35,889 nt of DNA, from assembly GCA_947476065.1 (NCBI GenBank), contig CANJPG010000030.1, positions 1-35,889 on the forward strand, read 5' to 3'. Origin of the DNA: Fidelibacterota bacterium (GTDB lineage Bacteria > Pseudomonadota > Alphaproteobacteria > Rhodospirillales > Rhodospirillaceae). The notes below the pieces were generated by a model. The model had not been told where the DNA came from, made no database searches, and saw nothing but the letters and a program-made list of their open reading frames with translations. Positions 1-8,122 of the stretch are shown here, piece by piece. The first letter of the stretch is position 1, and each line of letters starts with the position of its first letter. Both the position numbers and the translations under genes were made by a program.

Positions 1-312
1 CGCGCCGAAGGTGCGGTTGGGCCTCGATCCGGACCCACAGGCGAGCAGCGCGCCGTGGGGAAAATCGTCGAAGGCCGGCACGAAGGCCAGGCTCTCGAAG
101 TCGGGTTTTTCGGCTTTGCGTTCTTTCGCATCCTCGGCAAGCGTGCCCGGCTCATTTCCCTGAAACACCGCAAGGCTCAACTCGTCGTCGGCGATGACAT
201 ATATAAAGCCGCCCCGGCAAACGAGCCCGCTGGCCGCGCTTATATAGGCCGGCCGCCCCGGCGCCGACGGCCTGCGCAGTGTGAGCGCGCGGATTTTGCT
301 GAGCGCTATCAA
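1..312 (-). CDS. Unknown protein, N-terminal part (runs off the left edge)
   Basis: The reverse strand is open from a TTG at 312 to the window edge, giving 104 residues. An AAGGGA ribosome-binding sequence lies seven bases before the TTG, and the frame is closed upstream by TAG, so this is the likely start. The visible part has a beta-rich pattern (YISAASGLV, FIYVIADDELSLAVF) like the first blades of a beta-propeller; DUF6929-type proteins look similar, but I cannot confirm the family from this fragment. It is divergent from the MmgE/PrpD gene. No signal peptide is visible. Confidence 0.6.
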   Translation of the reverse strand, partial: MIALSKIRALTLRRPSAPGRPAYISAASGLVCRGGFIYVIADDELSLAVFQGNEPGTLAEDAKERKAEKPDFESLAFVPAFDDFPHGALLACGSGSRPNRTFGA

Positions 313-419
313 TTCCCGGTCCCTTGCATCATTCGCTCCAGCCTATGCGCTTTACGCATTTATAAGAACACTTTTGCCGATAGGCTGCGGGCGAATTCCA
401 CACCTATACTCGCCCATCA

Positions 420-1729
420 TGACGGCCAGCGACATTCTCTCGACGGCGGCGGCGGCGACGCGCTGGCCCACACTCCCGGACGCCGTGAAGGCGCAGATCG
501 CCGATCTGTTCCTGGATACCTTGGCCGTCACCTATGCGGGCACACGGCACCCCAGCTTCCAGCCCTGGGCCACGGCTTCAGCCGCCCTCGGCAAAGGCCC
601 GTTGGTCGACGCGCTGATCGAGGGTGGTGCGACCACCGTGCACCAGCTGCAGGACATCTACCGCCTGGGCCGTGGTCATCCCGCCAGCCACATCGTTCCG
701 GCGGTCTTCGCGCTCGGCGTCCAACGTAACGCCACGGCAGCCGATTTGTTCGCGGCTTTTGCGGCGGGCTACGAATGCGCCGCGCGTATCGGTGCGGCGC
801 TCGGCGGCCTCCAGGATCTGCTGCACGACGCCGGCACCTGGGCCACCATCGGGGCTGCCGTCAGCGCCGCGCATCTGCTAGGCGCCGATCAAACCCAGAT
901 CGCCCAGAGCATCGACGGCGCCGCCGCCGTCACGCTGTTTCCCTACCGCGCCACGCCCATGGCTGGGGCTACCATCCATCACTTATATATAGGCCTGGGC
1001 GCGGCCATTGGCCTCGCGGCGGCGCAAAGCGTCATGGCGGGCCTTACTGCGATCCCCGGCACGCTGGAGGATTTCTTCGGCCCCCGCGCCGGTTTTGCTT
1101 TTAGCCCTGCCAAACTCACGGCGGGCATCAGCAATGGCACCTGGGCGCAGTACGAGATGCTCAACGCCCATATAAAGGTGCGCCCGGTCTGCGCCCATAT
1201 CGCCACGGTCATGGACACGGTGACGGATTTCGTCGCCCGGCACGGCATCACCGGCGCCGATGTGGCCGAGGGCGATGTCGGCATTTATGCGACGGCGCTT
1301 CAGTATCACAGCGCCGTGCCCGCCGGTGATCTGGCCGCGCGCTTTTCCATCGACACCATGATCGCGCTGATGCTGATCAAAGGCATCACGCTGGAGCAGG
1401 ACATTTCGCCGGCCGACCTCAACGACCCGAATGTGCGCGACCTAGCCCGGCGCATTCTCGTCCATCACGACCCCGCCCTCGATGCCGACTATCCCGCCGG
1501 GCGGCCGTCCATCGTCACCCTCACGCTGAAGGACGGCCGGGTGCTGACGCAGCGCGCGACCTATCCCAAAGGCGACGTCACCAATCCCATTGACCGCAGC
1601 GAACGCCGCGCCAAAGCCGGTGCCTTGTTCGGCGCCAACGCCGCCGCCATCCTGTTCGCTTTCGATACTTTCGTCGCCGGCGGAGCCATCGCCCCACTCG
1701 CTGAAGCCCTCAGGAGCCAACATGCATAA
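420..1729 (+). CDS. MmgE/PrpD family protein
   Basis: The product has 436 residues. Its N-terminus (SDILSTAAAATRWPTLPDAV, then LFLDTLAVTYAGT) matches the start of the MmgE/PrpD family, whose members include 2-methylcitrate dehydratase and cis-aconitate decarboxylase. The substrate of this member cannot be read from sequence. The frame stays open upstream to 281, but family alignment favours ATG 420. A TATACT hexamer at 405-410 would put transcription start almost on the ATG, though no good -35 was found. The stop overlaps the ATG of the next gene (ATGCATAA), and the operon continues into an ActP-like permease, which suggests uptake and breakdown of a small carboxylate. Confidence 0.85.
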
Positions 1730-1952
1730 AGTGATTCCCTGGATCGCCGCGGCGGTCTTCATCGCCATGTACTTCGGCCTGATGCTGGGGGCCGCCACCA
1801 ACAAGGCCCTGTTTACGGAACCGGCCTTCGACGGTGGCGTAGTCTCGGTGGGCCTGTTGCTGGGTGTAGCCATGAACGTGGGCACATTGCTGCTGGTCGG
1901 CGGCTACATCGTCTATCTCAACCACCGCTCGGCCGCGCAGGATGGCCTGTGA
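1722..1952 (+). CDS. Small two-helix membrane protein (DUF485/YjcH-like)
   Basis: This 76-residue protein has two hydrophobic segments, about residues 5-25 and 40-65, and a short polar tail. AGGAG lies just upstream, and its ATG overlaps the stop of the MmgE/PrpD gene. Its stop overlaps the ATG of the symporter gene (TGATG). A small DUF485 membrane protein (YjcH) directly before actP is a known arrangement, and size, topology and position all fit. The sequence match to DUF485 is loose, so the name rests mainly on context. It may help assemble or tune the symporter; that is inference. Confidence 0.75.
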   Translation: MHKVIPWIAAAVFIAMYFGLMLGAATNKALFTEPAFDGGVVSVGLLLGVAMNVGTLLLVGGYIVYLNHRSAAQDGL

Positions 1953-3433
1953 TGAACACCTCCGTCGTCCTCATCTTTGTCGCCTTCATCGCGGCCACCC
2001 TTGGCATCACCGCCTGGGCCTCGCGCCGCAGCCAGTCGCGCAAGGCCTATTACACCGCCGGCGGACAGATCACCGGCACGCAAAATGGTTTGGCCCTGGC
2101 CGGCGACTTCCTCTCCGCCGCCGCGTTCCTCGGCGTGCCGGGCCTCTACTTCGCCGCCGGCTTCGATGGCTTCATCTATGGCCTGGGCACGTTCGTCGGC
2201 TGGCCCATCATGCTGTTCCTGACCGCCGGCAAGCTGCGCTCGCTGGGCCGCTACACGCTGACGGATGTCTTGGCCGTGCGTCTCAAGGAAACGCCCATCC
2301 GCATCTTCGCCGCCAGCGCCAACCTCATCGTGCTGCTGTTCTACATGGTGGCACAAATGGTTGGCGGCGGTGCGCTGCTCAAACTGCTGCTGGGCCTCGA
2401 CTTCACCTATGCCGCCATGCTCGTGGGTGTGTTGATGATCGTCTACGTCGTTTTTGGCGGCATGTTGGCCACCACCTGGGTGCAGATCGTCAAGGCGACG
2501 CTGCTGATTTCCACCGCCCTCACCCTGGCCGGCCTCGTGCTCATCGCCTTTGACTTTAATCTCGGCGCCTTATTCCAAGCCGCCATCGACAAACATCCGG
2601 CGGGGGCCGCCATCATGGGCCCCGGCAACTTGATCACCAGTCCGCTGGGTGCGTTCTCCCTGGCGCTGACTTCGGCGCTAGGTACGACGGGATTGCCCCA
2701 CGTGATGATGCGCTTCTTCACCGTGCCCAATGCCAAGGAGGCCAACTATTCGGCCTTCATCGCGACGGCCTTGGGTGGTGGCTTTTGTCTGGTGATGATC
2801 ATCGTCGGCTTCGGCACAATCGCGCTGCTCAGCGGCAACCCCGACTACACCACCGGCCCCGCGCAGCTCAAGGGCGGCGGCAACCTGGCGTCGCTGTATC
2901 TTGCCGACGCCCTGGGCGGAAACCTGTTCCTCGGCTTTGTCGCCGCCGTAGCCTTCAGCACCATCCTCGCGGTGGTCTCGGGCCTGACGCTCGCCGCCGC
3001 CGCGACGGTCTCCCACGACCTCTACGCCAGCGTCATCAAGAAGGGCGCGCAAACCGAACGCGAAGAACTGTGGATCAGCCGCAGCGCCGCCGCGGTCTTC
3101 GGCGTCTGCGGGGTGGGATTGAGCCTGGTGTTCCAGCATTTGAACGTGAACATCCTGGCACTCTTCGCCACATCAGTCGCCGCGAGCGCCCTGTTCCCGC
3201 TGTTGATCCTGGCGCTCTACTGGAAACCCTTGTCCACCGCGGGTGCGCTGGCCGGCGGCGGCACGGGATTGGTGGGTGCCATCACCTGCCTGATCCTCGG
3301 CCCCGATGTATGGGTGGCATTGCTGGGCCACGCCGCGCCGATCTTCCCGGTGCAATACCCGACGGTGCTGGCAATGCCGTTCGCGTTTGTAATGGCCTTC
3401 GCGGTGTCGCTGGCCGTGCCGGATAAGAAGTGA
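1952..3433 (+). CDS. actP: Sodium:solute symporter, ActP-like (acetate/monocarboxylate uptake)
   Basis: A 493-residue inner-membrane transporter of the SSS family with about 13 hydrophobic segments. The run AGDFLSAAAFLG, the segment DGFIYGLGTFVGWPIMLF, LGRYTLTDVLAVRLK and VFGGMLATTWVQIVKA closely follow the Na+/acetate symporter ActP. It is shorter than E. coli ActP (549 residues), mostly in loops and at the C-terminus. An in-frame GTG sits one codon earlier at 1949; ATG 1952, overlapping the previous stop, is the conventional choice. As third gene of the operon it probably imports the acid handled by the MmgE/PrpD protein. Substrate may be acetate, propionate or another short acid. Confidence 0.85.
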   Translation: MNTSVVLIFVAFIAATLGITAWASRRSQSRKAYYTAGGQITGTQNGLALAGDFLSAAAFLGVPGLYFAAGFDGFIYGLGTFVGWPIMLFLTAGKLRSLGRYTLTDVLAVRLKETPIRIFAASANLIVLLFYMVAQMVGGGALLKLLLGLDFTYAAMLVGVLMIVYVVFGGMLATTWVQIVKATLLISTALTLAGLVLIAFDFNLGALFQAAIDKHPAGAAIMGPGNLITSPLGAFSLALTSALGTTGLPHVMMRFFTVPNAKEANYSAFIATALGGGFCLVMIIVGFGTIALLSGNPDYTTGPAQLKGGGNLASLYLADALGGNLFLGFVAAVAFSTILAVVSGLTLAAAATVSHDLYASVIKKGAQTEREELWISRSAAAVFGVCGVGLSLVFQHLNVNILALFATSVAASALFPLLILALYWKPLSTAGALAGGGTGLVGAITCLILGPDVWVALLGHAAPIFPVQYPTVLAMPFAFVMAFAVSLAVPDKK

Positions 3434-3443
3434 GCGCCGAAAG

Positions 3444-3719
3444 TTAGTCCGCCGCATCGCGTTTCAGGGCTGCGTCCAACGCCTGCGGATCGACCCAAAC
3501 GCGTTCGCTGGAACCCAGCGGCGCGCTGGGATCGGTGAGATCGATCCAGGCGGCGGTGCGGCGGTAGGCGAGGAACGAGAGCTCCTCGACCGGTTGTTCA
3601 TCGAACTCGACCGAATAGCTGCCGGCCGGCTGGGGCTCGCTGATGCCCGGCAGCCGGAACGGTTTGCGGAATTCCACTTGGGTACGCGTCGTGCGCGGAA
3701 TGATCGATGAGGTATTCAT
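3444..3719 (-). CDS. Conserved hypothetical protein, 91 residues
   Basis: The product is soluble and mixed in charge, with no signal peptide. The pattern VEFRKPFRLPG, PAGSYSVEFDEQ, LSFLAYRRTAAWIDL looks like small uncharacterised alphaproteobacterial proteins predicted to be beta-rich, but I know of no function. It is the last gene of a leftward four-gene cluster and starts four bases after the stop of the gene before it. It converges with the symporter gene, ten bases away. Confidence 0.7.
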   Translation of the reverse strand: MNTSSIIPRTTRTQVEFRKPFRLPGISEPQPAGSYSVEFDEQPVEELSFLAYRRTAAWIDLTDPSAPLGSSERVWVDPQALDAALKRDAAD

Positions 3720-3723
3720 GCGC

Positions 3724-4461
3724 TCAATCGATCTTGATGCGCGGATGGGTGGCGCAGCCGGTGGCGGCGTTCCACGCGTCGGCGTCGTTACCCAGCGCCG
3801 GCACGGCGAAGGCCAGCTGGAAGCCGTCGCGGGTGCCCTCGAACGTGATCGTCAGGCCCGAAGCGGCATCGATCACCTGAGGCTTGGCGTCGGCGTGGAT
3901 GGTGACTTTGAACTTGGCCGACAGATCGGCGATCAGCGCCGTTTCCGACTTCGAGCCCGGCGTCACCTTGAAGGCGCGGGTGATGCGCGCCACGCCCAAA
4001 TGCGGCGGTCCATACACGGCAACTGCGGCGAAGGTGACCGAGGTCAGGTGGCCGCTTTCCGAGGTGAATAGCGCGCCCAGTGGCCCGACGGCGGCGCAGA
4101 CTTTACCGGCGGCCAGCAGGATTGGCAGCGTGTGTGCATCGAGCAGCAGCGCGCCGTCGGCGGCAGCGTAGGCGGCGAGCGTGGCGCGGGCCTCGGGCGA
4201 CAGGTCGGGCAGAGCGGCTTCGAGCTGGGCGATGTCGGCCTTGGTAGGCGCGCGCTTGGGTGCGGCGACCCGCGACAGATCGCGCAGCACGACATTGGCG
4301 AGGACCGACGGCGGATCGCCGGGGCAGATGTCGGAGAAACAATAAAGCCGTGCGGGCGGGGCCTCGTTTGCCAAAGTGTGCGCGGCAAAAGCAGCGCTCA
4401 GGCTAAGGCCGGCCAGAGCCAGCGCATATGCCGCGAGGCGGGTGCGGCCCGCTGGCGTCAT
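3724..4461 (-). CDS. Hypothetical exported or membrane-anchored protein
   Basis: A 245-residue protein with an N-terminal hydrophobic segment (about residues 9-28) followed by AAHTLANEAPPA, fitting a signal peptide or anchor. Two cysteines follow in YCFSDICPGDPP near residue 40, and two more occur at about 120 and 236. The rest is an Ala-rich alpha/beta sequence that I do not recognise. Its start overlaps the stop of the upstream gene by four bases, so the two are translationally coupled. Confidence 0.7.
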   Translation of the reverse strand: MTPAGRTRLAAYALALAGLSLSAAFAAHTLANEAPPARLYCFSDICPGDPPSVLANVVLRDLSRVAAPKRAPTKADIAQLEAALPDLSPEARATLAAYAAADGALLLDAHTLPILLAAGKVCAAVGPLGALFTSESGHLTSVTFAAVAVYGPPHLGVARITRAFKVTPGSKSETALIADLSAKFKVTIHADAKPQVIDAASGLTITFEGTRDGFQLAFAVPALGNDADAWNAATGCATHPRIKID

Positions 4462-4685
4462 ACGGTGCGGGTTTCGTTGGTCAGATCGCGCAGCACGTTG
4501 TGGATGCGCTCGGCGGCCTTGGCATGGCGTTCGCCGCCGTAGCCGTCCAACGCCAATTCGATCTCGCGCAGCCAGTGCAGGCGGTTGCCTTCCGGCTGGT
4601 CGAGCATCGAGGTCCGCATCAAGACGGCGAGGTCTGCCTCGTCGCTGGTGTCGGCGGCCGTCAAGAAATCGCGGGTGGTTTTCAT
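4458..4685 (-). CDS. Hypothetical small acidic protein, 75 residues
   Basis: The start is set at ATG 4685 because GGAG lies just upstream; the open frame extends further but without a better signal. The product is helical and charged (RTSMLDQPEGNRLHWLREIELALDG is typical in composition), with no membrane segment. I recognise no domain. It overlaps the following exported-protein gene by four bases and lies 38 bases after the zinc-ribbon-like gene, so it belongs to the same unknown operon. Confidence 0.65.
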   Translation of the reverse strand: MKTTRDFLTAADTSDEADLAVLMRTSMLDQPEGNRLHWLREIELALDGYGGERHAKAAERIHNVLRDLTNETRTV

Positions 4686-4723
4686 GGTGACTCCGTTGGA
4701 CGGGTAAAGGCGGCGCCGCAGGC

Positions 4724-5047
4724 TCAGCGGGCCTGGCGCCATCCCGGGCGCGACAGATCGGTGGAGTTGATCATCGTGATCCCGCAGGTTTTGCAGACGA
4801 ATGAGGTATCGGCGGTGCCGCGGCTGCTGTCGCGTCCGCTAACCTGCGCGACGGCATTGGCGACAAGGGCTGCATGGGGACGCTCGCCGCGCCCCTTGCA
4901 CAGCTGCAGCTGGCAGGCCTTGCAGCGCACGCCGCTCTGCAGCGCGCTCACGGGTACCGTGCTGATCGCGGTGTCGGGTACGGGCAGGGCCATCTCGAGC
5001 GCCTTATCCAGATTGGTCTTCTCAACCAGGGCAATTGTCCGGCGCAT
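4724..5047 (-). CDS. Hypothetical protein with two CxxC-type motifs
   Basis: The product has 107 residues. It contains CKACQLQLC near the middle and CKTCG near the C-terminus, giving a possible zinc-ribbon or other metal site. ATG 5047 is preferred over ATG 5059 because GGGAG is well spaced only for the inner one. First gene of the leftward four-gene cluster (5047 to 3444). No annotated family recognised. Metal binding is inferred only from cysteine spacing. Confidence 0.65.
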   Translation of the reverse strand: MRRTIALVEKTNLDKALEMALPVPDTAISTVPVSALQSGVRCKACQLQLCKGRGERPHAALVANAVAQVSGRDSSRGTADTSFVCKTCGITMINSTDLSRPGWRQAR

Positions 5048-5166
5048 TCTGTCTCCCATAGCAGCGTGTCACAAAAAAAACGGCGCTCGCTCCGCGGGGA
5101 AGCAAACTGGCGTTGGTGGCTTGGTGGAATGCGCCGGATAAGCAGCGCGGCAGCGTCGTCGCGGGC

Positions 5167-5217
5167 GCTAGGTCTTGGCGAAAGCTAGGTCGTGGCGAAG
5201 GCTACTTCTTAGCGAAT
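5167..5217. repeat. Three tandem copies of a 17-bp unit
   Basis: Copies at 5167-5183, 5184-5200 and 5201-5217 follow the pattern GCTAGGTCTTGGCGAA plus one base. Copies 1 and 2 differ at two positions; copy 3 is more diverged. Copy 3 contains the last codons and the stop of the small Lys-rich gene on the reverse strand. Since 17 is not a multiple of three, extra copies beyond the stop do not continue the reading frame. Confidence 0.85.
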
Positions 5218-5336
5218 GGCTGTGCGGTGCTTTTGCCGGTCATGCTCTTGGCGTATTCGGATTGTCCGCCGCCGGCCGTCTTGGCCTGCTTGGGCTTTTT
5301 TTTCTCGCGCCCTTTCTTTTCCTGGCCTTTGGCCAT
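5202..5336 (-). CDS. Small Lys-rich basic protein, 44 residues
   Basis: ATG 5336 is preceded by AGGAG at good spacing. The product is very basic and low in complexity (MAKGQEKKGREKKKPKQAK, then a Gly/Ser-rich tail ending in PFAKK), so it is probably unstructured in isolation. Short Lys-rich proteins of this sort are common in alphaproteobacteria and have no assigned role; nucleic-acid binding is a guess. The stop codon lies inside the third copy of a 17-bp tandem repeat. Confidence 0.6.
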   Translation of the reverse strand: MAKGQEKKGREKKKPKQAKTAGGGQSEYAKSMTGKSTAQPFAKK

Positions 5337-5553
5337 CGGCGTCTCCTGATAAGAGGGGCTGCGTGCGACGATGCGTCGCGCCACGCTGGATGCGGCATCC
5401 ACTAGGCGCTCTTTCACCCCCTAAGTCCAGGGTATTCGCCCTCTGCGATCGGTCTGGCGGCGCGGTTTCGGGCAGCGTGCCGTGCACACCGTCTTCGCCG
5501 CGTCACGTCTACGTATAAATCCGGACCAGCTACGAATTTCTACCCGCGAGTTT

Positions 5554-7710
5554 CTATCCCCTGATGACCTTCACGATCGCCGTGGCCAACGATTTGCCGT
5601 CGTAGGGTTTGCGCACCACGGGCACGGCTGCCAGGGCCTTGGGGATCATCGTGCTATCGCCGTAGCCGGTGGCGAAGATGAACGGAATGCGCCGGCTGAG
5701 CAGTTCCTGGGCAACGGGCAGCGAGTTTTCCGCACCCAGGTTGACGTCGAGCACAGCCACATCGGGCGCGAACTTTTCCAGCTCGCGCAGGGCCTCGGCG
5801 CAGGTGGCGGTGGATTCAACGCGCGCCACGCCCTCGGCGGCCAGCATCTGTTCGACGTCGATCGCGATCAGCAGCTGATCCTCGAGCAGGAGCACGGTCA
5901 GGCCGGCCAGATGCTGCATGTCAGGGGCGGCGCGCATCGCCTGTTCGGCGGCCTGGTCGGTGTGCGGCGTGGAATGGCGCACGAAGCGCGGCGGGATGAC
6001 AAAATGCGCCGTCACGCCCGTGGGCGAAAAAGCGACGCTGCTTTCGCCGCCCAGGTCGAAGCGCACGCTGCGCGCCACCAGAACCGAACCGAAGCCCTTG
6101 CGCACCGGCTCCACCACCGTCGGCCCGCCGTTCTCCTGCCAGTCGATCTCGCAGCCCAGCTCGGGCGAGTACTGCCAACGCACGCTCAGATGCGCCGCCG
6201 ACACCGAAAGCGCGCCGTACTTGGCGGCATTGGTGACCAGCTCGTGCAGCACCAGAGCCATCACCGAATAGGCGCGGGCATCTAGCGTCAGCGTCGGGCC
6301 TTCCAGCGTGATGATTGCATTGGCGCCGCGATAGGGCGACAGCTCGGCGTTGAGCAGGTCCAAAAGCGAGCCGCCGCCGTCGCCGCGCGTCACCTGGTCG
6401 TGGGCGAAGGCCAAAGCCTGGATGCGGCCCGTGAGTGTGTTGCCGTAGTCTTCCAGCGAGCGGTCCGCGTCCACCGGATGGCTGACCAGCGACTTGATCA
6501 AGGACAGGATGTTCTTGACGCGGTGATTGAGCTCTTCATTGAGCATCTTCTGGCGCAGCTCGCCCTTGCTGCGCTCATCAGCCAGCACTTCGTTGTGGCG
6601 CAGCACCACCTCGACCAGCGTGGTCTTGGCGGCGGCGGCGATGTCGTGGTCCACCGCGGTCCAGGGGTTCGACTGGCGTTCGACCTCCTGCTTCCACAGG
6701 GCAAAGCTTTTACGCGGCGTCAGCCGGTCGCCGTGGGCGCCGACGTCGTAGGACTTGTCGGGATTGCCCGCCCACGCCACCGTCTGCACCACCTCGCGGC
6801 GGAAGAACAACAGATAGTCGCGCGGCGCATGCGACAGCGGTATGGCCAGCACGCCGGCGGCGTCGGCACGATATTGCTCGGCGCCCGCCAGCGCTTCGGA
6901 CAACGTATGCGTCGACCAGATGTCGCCCCGGCCGCCTTGGCTGCGCGCGTGGAGCTTGATCATGGCGACCAGCGCTGGGATCGCCTTGGTCGGCGGCACC
7001 GCGCCGTGCGACATCCAAGCGCCGTTCAGCCAGATTCCTATGCCGTCGCAGGGCATCAGCGCGGCGAAAGCCTGAATGTTCTCGCGCAGCAGCATGCCGA
7101 TATCGGTATAAGCGGCGGCGTTGCGCAGCATGGTGTCCAAGGCATTGCGCGCTTTGGTGGCGGATTCCAGTTTGCGCTGATGCTGCAGCGATTCCAGGTG
7201 CAGCGAGAAAAACTCGCCGAACATCTCCGCCGCCACGCGCTGGGACATGCTCAGCGCTTTCGGCACATAGTGATGGCACGCGACCAGGCCCCACAATTTA
7301 CCGCCGACGATGATCGAGATCGACATGGAAGCGGCGACGCCCATGTTGCGCAGGTATTCACAGTGGATCGGCGAAACGCTGCGCAAATGCGCAAACGACA
7401 GATCCAGCGGCTTGCCGCCCGCGCCCAGTTCCGGCTGCAAGGCCACACGCGCGCCGCCGCTGTCGGAAATCACTCGGATGGTATTTTTGAGATACAACAG
7501 CCGCGCCTGCTGCGGAATGTCGCTGGCCGGAAAGTGCAGGCCGAAAAAGGTCTCGAGGTCCGGGCGGCGGCTTTCGGACACCACTTGGCCTGCGCCATCG
7601 GCGTCGAACTGATAGATCATGACCCGATCATATGCGAAGGCGCCGCGCAGGATGCGTGCGCCCTCGTCCATCAGCTTCTGTTCCTCGGTCACTTTGGTAA
7701 TGCGCGACAC
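5554..7710 (-). CDS. bphP: Bacteriophytochrome, GAF-PHY-HWE kinase-receiver part (3' section of a split bphP)
   Basis: These 718 residues hold the GAF domain with YDRVMIYQFD, the PASDIP motif (61-66) and the HCEYLRNMGV helix (116-125), the PHY domain with the PRKSF tongue motif (332-336), an HWE/HisKA_2 kinase with phospho-acceptor His396 in ELNHRVKN, its ATPase domain, and a C-terminal receiver with VLDVNLG and KPY. The reading frame is continuous with the upstream PAS segment except for one TAG at 7720-7722. The GTG at 7710, twelve bases after that TAG, is the first plausible restart but has no clear ribosome-binding site. Without the PAS domain this part lacks the biliverdin cysteine. Apart from the TAG, the gene looks intact. 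Confidence 0.9.
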   Translation of the reverse strand: MSRITKVTEEQKLMDEGARILRGAFAYDRVMIYQFDADGAGQVVSESRRPDLETFFGLHFPASDIPQQARLLYLKNTIRVISDSGGARVALQPELGAGGKPLDLSFAHLRSVSPIHCEYLRNMGVAASMSISIIVGGKLWGLVACHHYVPKALSMSQRVAAEMFGEFFSLHLESLQHQRKLESATKARNALDTMLRNAAAYTDIGMLLRENIQAFAALMPCDGIGIWLNGAWMSHGAVPPTKAIPALVAMIKLHARSQGGRGDIWSTHTLSEALAGAEQYRADAAGVLAIPLSHAPRDYLLFFRREVVQTVAWAGNPDKSYDVGAHGDRLTPRKSFALWKQEVERQSNPWTAVDHDIAAAAKTTLVEVVLRHNEVLADERSKGELRQKMLNEELNHRVKNILSLIKSLVSHPVDADRSLEDYGNTLTGRIQALAFAHDQVTRGDGGGSLLDLLNAELSPYRGANAIITLEGPTLTLDARAYSVMALVLHELVTNAAKYGALSVSAAHLSVRWQYSPELGCEIDWQENGGPTVVEPVRKGFGSVLVARSVRFDLGGESSVAFSPTGVTAHFVIPPRFVRHSTPHTDQAAEQAMRAAPDMQHLAGLTVLLLEDQLLIAIDVEQMLAAEGVARVESTATCAEALRELEKFAPDVAVLDVNLGAENSLPVAQELLSRRIPFIFATGYGDSTMIPKALAAVPVVRKPYDGKSLATAIVKVIRG

Positions 7711-7719
7711 CAGGAAGCG

Positions 7720-8112
7720 CTAAATCTCCATCGGCGTCTGTGCGCTGGCCATGCTTGGCTCGAACTCGAGGATGGTGCTGTCCTGATATTGATGCACGGC
7801 GACGTCGAAGGCCCGCCCGCCCGCGAGCGTCAGGCCCAGGATCAGGCCGGGCCTTGCCGGGTCGGTGGCGCGGAACAGGGCGTTGCGGATGTCGTGCACC
7901 GCGGTGCGGCCCAGGGTGTCGTCGAGGGTGTCGCCGGCCTGGACCGGCCTGCCCAGCAGTTCGGTCGCGTTGGCCGAACAGCGCGACACGGTGTCGAGTT
8001 TGGGGGCTGTCTCTATCAGCCAACCGTGCGCCTGAATGCTGCCGGGGATGTGAATCGGTTCGCGGTCGCAGTTGGTAAGATCGACGGCGGCGTGAATGGG
8101 GACTTCGGCCAT
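7720..8112 (-). CDS. bphP: Bacteriophytochrome PAS domain (5' section of bphP, ended by in-frame TAG)
   Basis: The 130-residue product is the N-terminal PAS domain of a biliverdin phytochrome. Cys15 in TNCDREPIHIPGSIQAHG is the expected chromophore-attachment residue. Translation stops at TAG 7720-7722, in the linker where the GAF domain should follow. The next codons continue in the same frame into GAF, so codon 131 of an 852-residue phytochrome has become a stop. It could be a recent nonsense mutation, a sequencing error or a read-through site. The gene begins ten bases after the bphO stop, an operon typical of phytochrome and chromophore supply. Confidence 0.9.
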   Translation of the reverse strand: MAEVPIHAAVDLTNCDREPIHIPGSIQAHGWLIETAPKLDTVSRCSANATELLGRPVQAGDTLDDTLGRTAVHDIRNALFRATDPARPGLILGLTLAGGRAFDVAVHQYQDSTILEFEPSMASAQTPMEI

Positions 8113-8122
8113 TAAGCGTGCG

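Noticed and set aside
55-729. 224-residue open frame overlapping the start of the MmgE/PrpD gene
   Set aside because: Out of frame with the family match from 420 onward and made of Arg/Pro-rich sequence typical of a wrong frame.
6400-8115. 571-residue open frame on the top strand opposite bphP
   Set aside because: It is the antisense shadow of a GC-rich gene; the opposite strand carries clear phytochrome motifs and the antisense product is low in complexity with no recognisable domain.
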